Below, one piece after another: positions 29,291 through 41,296 of a stretch of 64,000 bases of DNA. The DNA comes from Mycobacterium sherrisii (GTDB taxonomy: Bacteria > Actinomycetota > Actinomycetes > Mycobacteriales > Mycobacteriaceae). Position numbers and translations under genes: made by a program. The notes beneath the pieces are model-generated. The model saw only the letters and a list, made by a program, of their open reading frames with translations. It was not told where the DNA came from and did no database searches. Every line of letters begins with the position of its first letter. Position 1 is the stretch's first letter. Location of the stretch: NCBI RefSeq assembly GCF_002102355.1, contig NZ_LQPT01000019.1, positions 1 through 64,000 on the forward strand, written 5' to 3'.

Positions 29291-30928
29291 TTATCCGGTG
29301 ACCAGCGTGACGGAGTTGGACCGGCGCAGCTTGCCCGACGGCGTCTTCGGAATGGTGCCGGGGCCCAGGACCACCACGTTGCGGGGCCGCATGTCGACCT
29401 CTTTGAGCACCTCGCGGGCGACCTCGTGTTCCATCCGCCGCACCTCGGCGGGGTCCTGGAACGCGTTCGACTCGACCGCCACGGCGAACGTCTCGCGGGA
29501 GTGGCCGGCGTCGAGCCGGACCGCGACGGCGCAGCCCGGCCGGACACCGTCGACCCGGCAGGCCGCGCGCTCGATGTCGGTCGGATAGATATTGCGGCCG
29601 GCCATGATGATGACGTCCTTGACGCGGCCGCACACGACGATGTGGCCGTTGTCGGTGATGTAGCCGAGGTCGCCGGTGTCGTACCAGCCGTGCTCGTCCT
29701 GAGCCGAGATGAAGCCACCCATGGTCAGGTAGCCGGGCGTCAGCGACTCGCCGCGCAACTCGATGACGCCGACGCCCCGCGGCGGCATCACGTTGCCCTG
29801 CTCGTCGATGATGCGGGCCTCCAAACCGTGCAGCAGCGGCCCCAGGGTGGCCAGCCGGCGGGTGTTGCCCTTGGTGGCGGGCACGGCCCGGCGCAGGGCG
29901 GCTAGCAGGTCGGCGTCCACCTCGTCGACGACCAGGCCCGCGTTGCACTCCGAGAACGACACCGCCAGCGTCGTCTCCGCCATCCCGTAGGCCGGCAGGA
30001 TCGCCGACGGCTTCAGACCGAACGGCTTTCCGGCGTCGAGCAGATCCTCGACGTCGGCGGGCTCGACGGGCTCGGCGCCGGACAGCGCGAAACGCAGGGT
30101 CGACAGGTCGAAATCGCCGGGCTTGGCCTGCCGCCGCAACCGCTTGGCCAGCAGCGCATACGCGAAGTTGGGCGCCGCGGTCATGGTGCCCCGGTACTTG
30201 TCGATCAGCTTGGCCCACAGCAGCGCGTCACGCAGGAAGTCCATCGGCGTGACCTTGACCAGCTCCGCGCCGAAGTACATCGGAATCGTCAGAAAGCCGA
30301 CCATGCCCATGTCGTGGAAGCAGGGCAGCCAGCTGACCATCACGTCTTTGTCGATGTCGTACTGGGCGCCGATGAACATCGCCTCGGCGTTGGAATAGAT
30401 GTTGCGGTGTGTGATCTGGACGGCCTTGGGCGATCCGGTCGATCCCGACGTCAGCTGCATCAGCGCCAGGTCGTCCTCGCCGACCTCGATCGGGTCGATG
30501 GGTTCCGAGGCCAGCAGGTCGGTGACGGTGAGGACCTTGATGCCCTGGTCTTCCAGTACGGGGATGGCGACCAGGAAGGGCTCCGACACGATGACCACCC
30601 GGGCCTCGATCATGCCGATGACGTTCATGGTGTCTTCGGCCCACATGGCCAGATCCGTCCGCGGGGTGGGCTGGTGCAGCATGGTCAGGCTCGCGCCGCG
30701 CATCCACAGACCCTGCGCCGTCGGGGCGATCTCCACCGGGTAGCCGGCCAACACCCCGACGGCGTCGCCGAGACCGATGCCCGCGGCGGCCAGGCCGCCC
30801 GCGATGCGGCGGGCGCGCTCGTGCACCTCACCCCAGGTGTGGCGGACGGGTTCGTGTGGCTCACCGGTGACCATGCCCTTTTTCGAGACACGGGCGTTGT
30901 GGAACATCTTGTCGGTAAACCTGCTCAC
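29291..30928 (-). CDS. pks16: Fatty acyl-AMP ligase-like protein Pks16
   Basis: ANL-superfamily adenylating enzyme of the FAAL type. AMP-binding motif [19 protein letters not shown], then [37 protein letters not shown] and the C-terminal catalytic-lysine region [18 protein letters not shown] enzymes load fatty acids as acyl-adenylates onto lipid-synthesis partners. Despite its name it is not a polyketide synthase. The GTG at 30928 has an ideal AAGGAGG site and gives 545 residues, as in M. tuberculosis. A 30-residue upstream extension is rejected. The partner protein is not encoded nearby. Confidence 0.92.
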   Translation of the reverse strand: MSRFTDKMFHNARVSKKGMVTGEPHEPVRHTWGEVHERARRIAGGLAAAGIGLGDAVGVLAGYPVEIAPTAQGLWMRGASLTMLHQPTPRTDLAMWAEDTMNVIGMIEARVVIVSEPFLVAIPVLEDQGIKVLTVTDLLASEPIDPIEVGEDDLALMQLTSGSTGSPKAVQITHRNIYSNAEAMFIGAQYDIDKDVMVSWLPCFHDMGMVGFLTIPMYFGAELVKVTPMDFLRDALLWAKLIDKYRGTMTAAPNFAYALLAKRLRRQAKPGDFDLSTLRFALSGAEPVEPADVEDLLDAGKPFGLKPSAILPAYGMAETTLAVSFSECNAGLVVDEVDADLLAALRRAVPATKGNTRRLATLGPLLHGLEARIIDEQGNVMPPRGVGVIELRGESLTPGYLTMGGFISAQDEHGWYDTGDLGYITDNGHIVVCGRVKDVIIMAGRNIYPTDIERAACRVDGVRPGCAVAVRLDAGHSRETFAVAVESNAFQDPAEVRRMEHEVAREVLKEVDMRPRNVVVLGPGTIPKTPSGKLRRSNSVTLVTG

Positions 30929-31255
30929 GCAAACCTCCTTGGTTCCGGCGCTGTCCCCAACACCCGGGATTTCATGTTCCGCTCGCGCGGCGACACTTTG
31001 CAGCAGGCACGCGAGCACAGTTGGAAAGCGGTTAGATCTCGAAAGGGTGACGTTTGCGCAACCCCATGTCCGGTTGTCCGATCAGCATGCGCGCGGCCGG
31101 GCCACACTTGACCAACTGGCCGTCCACCGGGGCTGCCGGCGAACGGCCAGGCCGAATGCTCGTCCTGATCTATAGTCCTCACCGCGAGCTATCTTAAACT
31201 CCTCTTAAGTAACAACCCACCATTTCTGCGATTTGAGTCTGATTTCACAGCGCGT
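30929..31255. other. Intergenic region between pks16 and ispE with an AT-rich inverted repeat
   Basis: About 327 bp without a credible gene. Near 31185-31215 an AT-rich stretch holds the perfect inverted repeat CTTAA (31193-31197) and TTAAG (31205-31209). On the minus strand CTATAGA lies about 20 bp further toward pks16. This is a plausible pks16 promoter with an operator. Which regulator binds is unknown. Confidence 0.4.
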
Positions 31256-32209
31256 TCATGCGTCGGTCATCGGCGCCGGCACCACCCGCGCGCCGGGCAC
31301 CGGACCGCTCGCGACCCGCACCGCGCGACACACACCGGCGCCCGACAGCGCCATGCCGACATCGACCGCCGAGGACGCCGACGCGCACAGAAACGCACAC
31401 GTCGGGCCCGACCCGGAGACGATGCCGGCCAGGGCGCCGGCCTCTTCCCCGGCGCGCAGGGTGCGCTGCAGCTGCGGGTGCAGGCTGATCGCCGCGTCTT
31501 GCAGTTCGTTACCCAACAACGGCGCCAGCCGCTGCGGATCGCCCGCCGCCAGCGCGGCCAGCACCGGCCCGGGCTCGGCCAGCCGCGATGGCTCCGCCGT
31601 ATCCCTGAGCCGGTCGAGCTCGCCGAACACTGCCGGGGTGAGCAGCTCGCCGTAGGCGAAGGCCAGTACCCAATGAAAAGTGTTGCGCGACAACACCGTC
31701 GCCAACTCCTCACCGCGGCCGGTGCCCAACGCGGTGCCGCCGTGCAGGGCGAACGGCACGTCGCTGCCCAGCCGGGCGGCCAGCATCCGCAGGTCGCGGC
31801 GGGGGACGTTGAGTTCCCATAGCGAGTTCATCGCGACCAGCACCGCCGCCGCGTCCGCACTGCCGCCCGCCATGCCGCCGGCCACCGGAATGGATTTGTC
31901 GATCATGATCGACACGTCGGGAGCCCGGCCGACGTGATCGGCCATCAGCTCGGCGGCTTGCCAGGCCAGGTTGCGCTCGTCGGTAGGCAATTGCTCGGCC
32001 CCCTCGCCGACCAGTTCGAGCGACAGGACGTCGGCGTTGCGGACGGTCAGCTCGTCGAGCAGGGAGACGGCCTGAAACACCGTCGTCAGCTCGTGATAGC
32101 CGTCGTCGCGACGATCGCCGACCGCGAGATACAGGTTGACCTTGCCGGGAACGCGGACCGTGACCGATCCGGTGGGCACCCACTGCGCGGCGGTGCTGCC
32201 GTCAGACAT
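31256..32209 (-). CDS. ispE: 4-diphosphocytidyl-2-C-methyl-D-erythritol kinase
   Basis: GHMP-fold kinase of the MEP pathway that supplies isoprenoid precursors. The N-terminal [22 protein letters not shown], the ATP loop [20 protein letters not shown] and the C-terminal [10 protein letters not shown] are present. It has 317 residues. It is the last gene of the rpfB-ksgA-ispE series on the minus strand, 37 bp after ksgA. Its downstream end faces a 327-bp gap. Confidence 0.94.
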   Translation of the reverse strand: MSDGSTAAQWVPTGSVTVRVPGKVNLYLAVGDRRDDGYHELTTVFQAVSLLDELTVRNADVLSLELVGEGAEQLPTDERNLAWQAAELMADHVGRAPDVSIMIDKSIPVAGGMAGGSADAAAVLVAMNSLWELNVPRRDLRMLAARLGSDVPFALHGGTALGTGRGEELATVLSRNTFHWVLAFAYGELLTPAVFGELDRLRDTAEPSRLAEPGPVLAALAAGDPQRLAPLLGNELQDAAISLHPQLQRTLRAGEEAGALAGIVSGSGPTCAFLCASASSAVDVGMALSGAGVCRAVRVASGPVPGARVVPAPMTDA

Positions 32210-32246
32210 CCTCGGTCACCATGTCCGCCGCGGCCACGGCAGCAGA

Positions 32247-34389
<2,143 letters not shown>

Positions 34390-35250
34390 TCACCCGTCGG
34401 CCTCGGCGAGCCCGTAGATCCGTCGGGCATTGCTCGTGGTGGTCCGCGCCAGCTCCGCTGCCGGGCGGTCGACCAGTTCCGCGATCGCCCGGACAGTATA
34501 TGGAAGGCAATATGGCTCGTTGGGCGCGCCACGATAAGGATGTGGTGTCAAAAAGGGTGCATCAGTCTCCACCAGAAGCTGCTCGGCCGGGATCAACGGC
34601 ACCGCCTCCCGCAGCGCGCGGGCATTGGTGAAGCTGGCCGTGCCGGCCAGGCTGAGAAACCAGCCGGCGTCGACGCAGATTCGGGCCATCACGCTGCCGG
34701 AGGAGAAGCAGTGGAAGATCACCAGCTCGGGTGCGCCCTCGGCCCGTAACACGTCGAGCACCTCGGCGTCGGCCTCCCGGTTGTGAATCATCAACGGTTT
34801 GCCGACGCGCTTGGCCAGGTCGATATGCCAGGCGAACGCCTCCCGCTGCACGTCGGGCGGGGCGCATCCGTCCAGCCGTCCGGGCCAGTACATGTCCATC
34901 CCGGTCTCGCCGACGGCCACCACCCGCGGGTGCGCGGCCAGCCGCTCGATCTCGGCGCGCGCCTCGTCGTCGAGCGCGGCGGCGCGGGTGGGGTGCAGGG
35001 CGACCGCGGCGTACACCCGCGGATCCCAGTCGGCGGCTTGGGTCGCCCAGCGCGCCGAGCCCAAGTCGTCGGCGATGGTCACGGCCGCACCCACGCCGAC
35101 CGCCGCGGCCCGCTGCATGATCGCCGCCACCCCGGCGGCGTCCTCGGCCCCGCACGCGTCGAGGTGAGTGTGGGCATCGATCAGGGGCGCCAACGGTTCC
35201 GGGGCGGGCGGTGCTTCTCGTTTACCGGGTCGGCTGGACCTCACGCGCAC
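34390..35250 (-). CDS. tatD: TatD-family metal-dependent deoxyribonuclease
   Basis: TIM-barrel metallohydrolase of the TatD DNase family. The first metal ligands lie in LIDAHTHLDACG, the Glu ligand in VAVGETGMDMYW, then PLMIHNREADAEVL, VIFHCFSSG and the terminal LLVETDAPFLTPHPYRG. The GTG at 35250 (or 35244) gives 284-286 residues. A very long extension toward 35799 lies antisense to metG and is rejected. The gene is divergent from metG and is followed by the rpfB leader. Confidence 0.91.
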   Translation of the reverse strand: MRVRSSRPGKREAPPAPEPLAPLIDAHTHLDACGAEDAAGVAAIMQRAAAVGVGAAVTIADDLGSARWATQAADWDPRVYAAVALHPTRAAALDDEARAEIERLAAHPRVVAVGETGMDMYWPGRLDGCAPPDVQREAFAWHIDLAKRVGKPLMIHNREADAEVLDVLRAEGAPELVIFHCFSSGSVMARICVDAGWFLSLAGTASFTNARALREAVPLIPAEQLLVETDAPFLTPHPYRGAPNEPYCLPYTVRAIAELVDRPAAELARTTTSNARRIYGLAEADG

Positions 35251-35268
35251 ACAATAGGGTGAATCTCG

Positions 35269-36825
35269 ATGAGGCCCTATTACGTCACGACTGCGATCGC
35301 GTATCCGAACGGCGCGCCGCACGTCGGTCATGCCTACGAATACATCGCCACCGACGCGATCGCCCGGTTCAAGCGGCTCGACGGCTTCGACGTGCGCTTC
35401 CTGACCGGGACCGACGAGCACGGCCAAAAGGTCGCCGAGACCGCCGCCGCCGCCGGCATCCCGACCGCCGAGCTGGCGCGGCGCAATTCCGATGTGTTCC
35501 AACGCATGCAGGAAGCGCTGAACATCTCCTTCGACCGTTTCATCCGCACCACCGATCCCGACCACCATGAGGCGTCCAAGAAGATCTGGCGGCGGATGGA
35601 GGCGGCCGGAGACATCTATCTGGCCACGTACTCCGGCTGGTACTCGGTGCGCGATGAGCGCTACTTCACCGACTCGGAGATCGAGGTGGTCGACGGTGTC
35701 CGCATCGCGACCGACACCGGGGCGCCGGTGACCTGGAGCGAGAAGGAGCAGACGTACTTTTTCCGGCTCTCGGCGTACACCGACAAGCTGCTGGCCCACT
35801 ACAAGGCCAACCCCGATTTCATCGGCCCGGAGGCGCGTCGCAACGAGGTGGTCAGTTTCGTCGCCGGCGGGCTCACCGATTTCTCAATCTCGCGCACCAC
35901 GTTCGACTGGGGCGTGCAGGTGCCCGAGCATCCGGACCACGTCATGTACGTATGGGTGGACGCCCTGACCAACTACCTGACCGGCGCCGGCTACCCGGAC
36001 ACGGATTCGGAACTGTTCCGCCGCTACTGGCCCGCCGATCTGCACATGATCGGTAAGGACATCATCAGGTTCCACGCGGTGTATTGGCCGGCATTCCTCA
36101 TGTCGGCCGGAATCGAGCTGCCGCGAAGGGTTTTCGCGCACGGATTCCTGCACAACCGCGGGGAGAAGATGAGCAAGTCGGTGGGCAACACGATCGACCC
36201 GGTCGCGCTGGCAGACGCCTTCGGTGTGGACCAGCTGCGCTACTTCCTGTTGCGCGAAGTGCCGTTCGGTCAGGACGGCAGCTACAGCCAAGAGGCCATC
36301 ATCAACCGGATCAACACCGATCTGGCCAACGAGTTGGGCAACCTGGCGCAACGGTCGCTGTCGATGATCGCCAAGAACCTCGACGGGATCATGCCCGAAC
36401 CCGGCGAGTTCAGCGCCGCCGACACCGAACTGCTCGAGCGCGCGGACTCGTTGCTGGACCGAGTGCGGGCGCACTTCGACGACCAAGCCATGCATTTGGC
36501 GCTGGAGGCCATCTGGCTGATGCTCGGCGAGGCCAACCGCTACTTCTCGGCGCAGCAACCGTGGGTTTTGCGCAAAAGCGAAGCCGAGGCGGATCAGGTG
36601 CGGTTCCGCACGGTGCTCTACACCACCTGCGAGGTGGTGCGCATCGCCGCACTGCTGGTCCAGCCGGTCATGCCGGAATCGGCCGGCAAGTTGCTGGATC
36701 TGCTCGGGCAACCGGCCGAGCAACGAACGTTGGCTGCGGTCGGCACGCGGCTGGTCCCCGGCTCGGTGTTACCCCCGCCCACCGGCGTCTTCCCCCGGTA
36801 TCAGCCCCCTGCCGACGAGCAGTAG
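35269..36825 (+). CDS. metG: Methionyl-tRNA synthetase
   Basis: Class I aminoacyl-tRNA synthetase charging tRNA-Met. The HIGH-type motif is in [18 protein letters not shown] and the KMSKS motif in [15 protein letters not shown]. The catalytic core is followed by the alpha-helical anticodon domain. It has 518 residues, as in M. tuberculosis MetS, and lacks a C-terminal dimerisation extension. Only 18 bp separate its ATG from the divergent tatD start. Confidence 0.96.
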   Translation: MRPYYVTTAIAYPNGAPHVGHAYEYIATDAIARFKRLDGFDVRFLTGTDEHGQKVAETAAAAGIPTAELARRNSDVFQRMQEALNISFDRFIRTTDPDHHEASKKIWRRMEAAGDIYLATYSGWYSVRDERYFTDSEIEVVDGVRIATDTGAPVTWSEKEQTYFFRLSAYTDKLLAHYKANPDFIGPEARRNEVVSFVAGGLTDFSISRTTFDWGVQVPEHPDHVMYVWVDALTNYLTGAGYPDTDSELFRRYWPADLHMIGKDIIRFHAVYWPAFLMSAGIELPRRVFAHGFLHNRGEKMSKSVGNTIDPVALADAFGVDQLRYFLLREVPFGQDGSYSQEAIINRINTDLANELGNLAQRSLSMIAKNLDGIMPEPGEFSAADTELLERADSLLDRVRAHFDDQAMHLALEAIWLMLGEANRYFSAQQPWVLRKSEAEADQVRFRTVLYTTCEVVRIAALLVQPVMPESAGKLLDLLGQPAEQRTLAAVGTRLVPGSVLPPPTGVFPRYQPPADEQ

Positions 36826-36918
36826 GCCCAAACAACACCGGGCACCATTTCGACCGTCCAATGTGTGCGACGGGAATTGGTGTCAAGCCTGGCCTCTGGC
36901 ATAGACCATAATCGGCCT

Positions 36919-37323
36919 GTGGAGCGACGACAGAATCGGCACCAACCCAACCAATCGCCGATGACCACCTTGAAACAGTTGCCTGCCTTGGTCGTGCTGG
37001 AGCGAATTCCGGTTCCGGTGCTGGCAGTGGGCGACGACGGCACGATCTTGTTTACCAACACCGCATTTGCAGAAATGGTGGGCTACGCGCCGGAAGAAGT
37101 TTTGGAGTTGCGGTTCCGCGAAATTTTCCACGAGGCTCCGGATTCGGAATCCCTGCTGTCGGTCGTGCACGCTCTGGCGAATATGGTCGTCGAATTGGCG
37201 CACAAGGACGGCTCGATAGTGCGTGCGCTGATGAGCAAGTCGGTCGGCATGCGCTCCGACGACCGGTTCGCGTTGGCGACGTTCCAGGACCTGACCGAGC
37301 AGCTGTGGGATGACGAGCGCTGA
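36919..37323 (+). CDS. Small PAS-domain protein
   Basis: About 134 residues comprising one PAS domain (about 18-125) with LERIPVPVLAVGDDGTILFT, FAEMVGYAPEEVLEL and FREIFHE, and a PAC-like ending ALATFQDLTEQLW. No output domain is present. It could sense a cofactor or partner and act through protein contact. CATAAT at 36907-36912 is followed after 6 bp by GTG at 36919, the layout of a leaderless mycobacterial transcript, so I chose this start over GTG 36865 and ATG 36961. It is not expected next to metG in M. tuberculosis. Confidence 0.75.
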   Translation: MERRQNRHQPNQSPMTTLKQLPALVVLERIPVPVLAVGDDGTILFTNTAFAEMVGYAPEEVLELRFREIFHEAPDSESLLSVVHALANMVVELAHKDGSIVRALMSKSVGMRSDDRFALATFQDLTEQLWDDER

Positions 37324-37630
37324 CGCCCGAGTTCCGTTGCGCTGAGCCGGCGCCCAACATCACAACCAGCTCGGGTCGGAATGGGAACCATCCGACCAAC
37401 AGCAGCCGTGCTGCACGCCGGGCACCGACCCTTGGTCGCCGGCAGCGCGCTCGACACCAGGAAACCGACCACACCGGCTGAGGCGACGACCGGGCCGCTA
37501 GATACTTCCAGTACAGCCCAGGCGAACGTATACATCCTTTCGGTAGGTTGTCGAAACGGCGCGCAGTTCATGTCGCGCAAACCGATCGCCGCCAGCGTCG
37601 GTCGCGGCCGGTCGCGGCACGAGCCCCGGA
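37324..37630. other. Intergenic region between the PAS gene and the first ScbR-like gene
   Basis: About 307 bp with no gene I can support. A minus-strand frame starting near 37541 has one hydrophobic stretch and a CPAC motif, but runs antisense into the PAS gene and has no recognisable homology. No repeat or terminator stood out. Confidence 0.4.
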
Positions 37631-38350
37631 CTAACCGATTTCGGACACGGCGACGGCGTCGGGGCGCGGCGTGGCGGTGCGGCGGTGGCGCATCGCTTCG
37701 CGACCAAGGAACTGCCGGAAGTAGGACAGCGACGCATCGGTGACGATGCCCGGCAACATAAGTTCCCAGGACCGCGTCAGCCGCTCGAGGTCTGCCGCGT
37801 CGTCGCGGCCTGGCCCCGCGTCCGCCGTTTGACCCGCGATTGCATCGGCCAGTGCACGGGTGCCAAACAACGCGCCGACAACTGATTCGCTGACCGCCTC
37901 AGGGTCGAGATCTGTCCGAAGGTCACCTTCGGACATCGCCCGCGCGGCCTCGGTGGCCAGCAGCCCGATCAAGGCTTTGCAGAACTTTCCGGCGGCTTCG
38001 TTGAATCCGCGCAGCGTCCAGCTCAGTTGCTCGGCGGCGCGCGCCGTGTCATCCGAGCTCAGCACCCCGACGATCGTGAACGTTCCGTGCACCAGGTTTT
38101 CCAGTCCCGGCGATGCTCCCCCGCAGACATTTCGGAAGCCGCGCAGGATCGTTTCGGCGCCTTCCTCGATGATCGCCGAGGCCAACGACTCTTTGGAGTC
38201 GAAGTGGTGGTACAAAGCACCCTTGGTCATCCCGGTGCGCTCGATGATCGTGCCCCAGCCGGCCGCCGAATAACCGACCTCGCCGAATACGCCTATCGCG
38301 GCGTTGAGGATCTTGCGGCGAGTGACCTCGGATCGAACCTGGCGCGCCAT
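37631..38350 (-). CDS. TetR regulator of the ScbR/ArpA (autoregulator receptor) type, copy 1
   Basis: 239-residue TetR-family protein. The DNA-binding part reads VTRRKILNAAIGVFGEVGYS, WGTIIERTGMTKGALYHHF and DSKESLASAIIEE, a pattern resembling gamma-butyrolactone receptors of Streptomyces (ArpA, ScbR). The C-terminal part ends LMLPGIVTDASLSYFRQFLG. The neighbouring gene is a paralogue with the same helix pattern and C-terminal ending, so they arose by tandem duplication. No butyrolactone synthase is visible in the window, so the ligand is unknown. ATG 38350 is chosen over a 12-residue upstream extension. Confidence 0.82.
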   Translation of the reverse strand: MARQVRSEVTRRKILNAAIGVFGEVGYSAAGWGTIIERTGMTKGALYHHFDSKESLASAIIEEGAETILRGFRNVCGGASPGLENLVHGTFTIVGVLSSDDTARAAEQLSWTLRGFNEAAGKFCKALIGLLATEAARAMSEGDLRTDLDPEAVSESVVGALFGTRALADAIAGQTADAGPGRDDAADLERLTRSWELMLPGIVTDASLSYFRQFLGREAMRHRRTATPRPDAVAVSEIG

Positions 38351-38429
38351 TACCCCTGTTCCTTCGGCATGTCGACGGATCCGCAAGTGCGGTGAACTCC
38401 CGCCGGGCCACCCTCGCCGTTCCGGCCGG

Positions 38430-39104
38430 TCACGGGAAATCCGCGGGCGAGCTCGTGTTGACCGCCAGCGCCGCGCGGCGCCGCAGGAATTGCTGGAAGT
38501 AGTCGACGCGGTCGGGTTGCAGGATGCCAGCCAACATCAATCCCCAGCACCTTTCCAGGTCACGCAGGAACCGTTCCGGGTCGTCCAGGTTGCTGGTCTT
38601 GCGAAACCCCATGTGCAGGGAGACCATCATGCGTCCCACATCCTCGGGTTCGCATCGTTGGTCGATGTCGCCCTCGGCGATCGCCTGCTCGACCACTGTG
38701 GCCAGGGCTTTGACCCAGCCGTCCAACAACCGCTCCTGCAGCCCCTCGGAACGCCCGACCGACTCGATCAGATTCAGCCCGGCCCGCACCTGGTCGGTCT
38801 TGATGTCCTGGATAGCGATCAGATATGAGAAGTCGATCAGGGTTTCCAGGCCCGACAAACCCCGCGTGACCAGGTCGTGCACGGCTGCGGTTCCGGCAGT
38901 GGTCAGCCGGTCGATGATCGCAACCGCCAGCGCGTGCTTCGACCGGAAGTGGAAGTACATCGCGCCCTTGGTCAGCTCGGCTTCGGCAAGGATGTCGTCG
39001 AGTCCAACCTCGTGGTACGCACGCCGCGCAAATTGGTGCGACGCAGCCCGCAAAATGTGTCGGCGCGTCACGTCGGCGCGCCCGTCGGTGGAGTGGGTCG
39101 TCAT
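38430..39104 (-). CDS. TetR regulator of the ScbR/ArpA type, copy 2
   Basis: 224-residue paralogue of the next gene. The helix-turn-helix region VTRRHILRAASHQFARRAYH, VGLDDILAEAELTKGAMYFH and FRSKHALAVAIID matches the ScbR/ArpA pattern even better than copy 1. The ending LMLAGILQPDRVDYFQQFLR parallels copy 1. The ATG at 39104 is preferred over a 15-residue extension. The gap to copy 1 is 79 bp, so the two are probably co-transcribed from the long region upstream. Target genes are not evident, and autoregulation is likely. Confidence 0.82.
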   Translation of the reverse strand: MTTHSTDGRADVTRRHILRAASHQFARRAYHEVGLDDILAEAELTKGAMYFHFRSKHALAVAIIDRLTTAGTAAVHDLVTRGLSGLETLIDFSYLIAIQDIKTDQVRAGLNLIESVGRSEGLQERLLDGWVKALATVVEQAIAEGDIDQRCEPEDVGRMMVSLHMGFRKTSNLDDPERFLRDLERCWGLMLAGILQPDRVDYFQQFLRRRAALAVNTSSPADFP

Positions 39105-39636
39105 CGCAGATACCGAGTCCGCTCGGCGGCACACCGCCGATCCTGGCAATTCGGTGACCTGAAACTCCCAGCGGCTATTACGCCATGACCTGGTTCCACC
39201 GTCTTCACGTCTGCAGATGCCTTACTCGAGCTCGGCACACACCTCGGCTCATCATCGGTTTGTGCATACACACACCGTGCTTCTCGGGACGACGTTTGAA
39301 CGCCCTGAGATTAGCAGCTGGCGCAGGAAATTGACGTCGGCGTCATTCCATATCGATACTTATCGTCAGAATTTCTGGAGCGGCACTGACTATTAGTATG
39401 GTTTCGTTTGCCTGGTCTTTTCGGGGCGCACGACTGGCGATGCAGCGAGAAGTAGCGGAGATCAGTCGCTCGCGGAGTATGCCGAGGATCGCGATCGGAT
39501 ACCGGCCGGGTCATCGCGCGGCCATCCTGGCCCAACTGCATCGGCGCCGGTCACGAGGCGGGACGCCGCGGGCCGCTGCCAGTTCGATATCGGCTCTTTG
39601 CTATGACCAGCGGCGACGGGCCCGCCGCGGGCCGGG
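39105..39636. other. 532-bp region rich in inverted repeats upstream of the twin TetR genes
   Basis: No convincing gene; small plus- and minus-strand frames lack a recognisable product. Three inverted repeats lie in 110 bp: CGGTTTGTG/CACACACCG at 39256-39277 (one mismatch, 4-nt spacer), TGACG/CGTCA at 39332-39345, and CGATA/TATCG at 39354-39365. The base composition is AT-richer here than in the flanks. It probably holds the twin-regulator promoter and operators. Confidence 0.5.
39256..39277. promoter_or_regulatory. Candidate operator for the ScbR-like regulators
   Basis: A 22-bp inverted repeat with arms CGGTTTGTG and CACACACCG around CATA, about 150 bp upstream of the copy-2 start. The half-site CGGTTTGT is like half of a Streptomyces autoregulatory element, but the halves are arranged in the opposite order, so the match is only suggestive. 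Confidence 0.35.
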
Positions 39637-41199
39637 TCAGCCGCCGGTGCCGGCTATGCCGGAACGCGGAATATCAAGCGTCGCAATCGGATACGCACCC
39701 GACCCGTCGCGGCCGTCTCGGGCCAGTGCCATCGGTCCGTAGTTCACCACGTGCGAGGCGCCCGGTTTGTGCTGTTGCCAGTCGACGGCGGCGCGCAGCG
39801 TGTAGTGCCCGGGCGCCACACCGGCCAGGTCGACGTGCACCGTCTCGCTGAACGTCGCGGGCACCGCCTCTTCGCGCGACGGGCTGGAGTCGTCGTGGAC
39901 CAACGTCTTGAGGTTGACCGTCGCCGGCAGCGTGCGCACCACCGCGCCGGAGGAGTCCACCAGCTTGTAGCCGGGCACCCACTGCTCGGTGCTCGCCGCC
40001 GACCCGTAATTCGTCCACTCCACGGAGATCGACGCGACCGTGCCCTGAATCGACTGCGACCCCGGCCGCGCCTGCACCGAATACCGGTATCCGGCAGCCG
40101 CGTTGGCCTGTGCCCACAGCGCGTACAGCTTGGGGTCCATCGCCGCGGTCGCGTCGCGGTCCGGGAAGTTCGCGCTCGCCGTCATCGACACGTGGTAGCG
40201 AACGACGTCGTGCAGCGCCTTCTCGTAGTAGGCCTTCGGGTCGGTTCCCGGGGGCGGTGGGCACCATTCGGTGATGACCGGCGCCGAGGCCAGTCGCTGC
40301 TTGAGCGCGTTGACGACCGCGTCGTTGTTCCGGACGTACTGGGAATCCCCGGATTCCGCCCAGGCCGGCAACGGCGATTGGGCGCCGAGGCACTCGGCGC
40401 GGATGCCCACCGGGGCGGACAACTTCTTCGTCACCTCGTCGGCGAGTAGCGCTCGCACGATCTCCGGGTTTTGCGGCGCCACCACCAGTTGGGTATGCGG
40501 GAAGGCGTCGACGTTGGCCGTCACCAGCTGCCGGATCGAGGCGGCGCTGATGCTTTGATCGCGAAACTGGCCTGACTGGTTATAACCGGAGAACTCGAAG
40601 ACGCTGAGCCGCTCGTCGCCGTCGTACCGGCGGCCCAGCGCCGACAGCAGCCGGCCGAACGCGTCCAGGTAGCGCGGGTCGTCCCAGTTCGGCACGACCT
40701 GCGTGACGCCCGGGCTGTTCGGCGCGGCCGGGGAACTGGTCGACGCCGGCCGCATCCAGTCCGGGATCGCGATCGGGTCATGCGGGTCCGGCGTGACGGT
40801 GACGATGCGCAGGCCGAGCCGCATGTTCCGGCTGGCCAGCTTGTTGAGGGTGTCGTCGATCGCGCTGAAGTCGTACCTGCGATCGTCGGGCGCGTCGGGC
40901 GGCAGCGTGGCCGGATCGATGGGCTGCAGTTGTCGCCACGAGATACGCATGCTGGCGTCATACGACGCCGGCCACGCCGGATACCGCTGCTGGGCCGGAT
41001 TACCCTGCGGGAAAAGCGGATTCAGCAAATCCTCGTACTGGCCGCGCAGCGGGTTGGAGATTTCCTGGACGCTGGGCGGGATGGCCGGGCTGACGATGGC
41101 CGACAACGGACCGGGGTCGCTGTGCTTGCTGCACCCGCTCAGCGCGACCGCCGCGCACGCGACGATCGCCGCCGCGCTTCGCCCCGCTGTCCGAATCAT
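39637..41199 (-). CDS. Lipoprotein with glycoside-hydrolase-like and DUF4832-like regions (Rv1006 position)
   Basis: 520-residue exported lipoprotein. The signal peptide ends in LSGC (Cys23). The middle (about 60-340) resembles a TIM-barrel glycosidase: RISWRQLQPIDP, LRIVTVTPDPHDPIAIPDWM, FGRLLSALGRRYDGDERLSV and FEFSGYNQSGQF. The C-terminal about 150 residues form a beta-sandwich-like region with VEWTNYGSAASTEQW, typical of DUF4832. No enzymatic activity is known to me. It occupies the same place and orientation relative to metG and pabB as M. tuberculosis Rv1006, so it is probably that orthologue. Confidence 0.7.
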   Translation of the reverse strand: MIRTAGRSAAAIVACAAVALSGCSKHSDPGPLSAIVSPAIPPSVQEISNPLRGQYEDLLNPLFPQGNPAQQRYPAWPASYDASMRISWRQLQPIDPATLPPDAPDDRRYDFSAIDDTLNKLASRNMRLGLRIVTVTPDPHDPIAIPDWMRPASTSSPAAPNSPGVTQVVPNWDDPRYLDAFGRLLSALGRRYDGDERLSVFEFSGYNQSGQFRDQSISAASIRQLVTANVDAFPHTQLVVAPQNPEIVRALLADEVTKKLSAPVGIRAECLGAQSPLPAWAESGDSQYVRNNDAVVNALKQRLASAPVITEWCPPPPGTDPKAYYEKALHDVVRYHVSMTASANFPDRDATAAMDPKLYALWAQANAAAGYRYSVQARPGSQSIQGTVASISVEWTNYGSAASTEQWVPGYKLVDSSGAVVRTLPATVNLKTLVHDDSSPSREEAVPATFSETVHVDLAGVAPGHYTLRAAVDWQQHKPGASHVVNYGPMALARDGRDGSGAYPIATLDIPRSGIAGTGG

Positions 41200-41296
41200 C
41201 GTTGCGATGCTAGAGGGGTGGCCCGGCCAGGGGCAGCGGCGGCCCGACCGGCCGGGCCGATCCGCCAGTGATCCAGCTCACAATCAGGCCCGGTAA

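Noticed and set aside
35251-35799. Extension of tatD upstream across metG
   Set aside because: The added residues are antisense to metG and unrelated to TatD. GTG 35250 gives the normal length.
37083-37580. A minus-strand frame with one hydrophobic segment and CPAC motif
   Set aside because: More than half is antisense to the PAS gene, and no homologue or ribosome site is evident. Noted only as a weak possibility.
39398-39742. A 114-codon plus-strand frame in the gap upstream of the twin regulators
   Set aside because: Arg/Ala/Ser-rich, overlaps the 3' end of the lipoprotein gene on the other strand, and has no recognisable motif.
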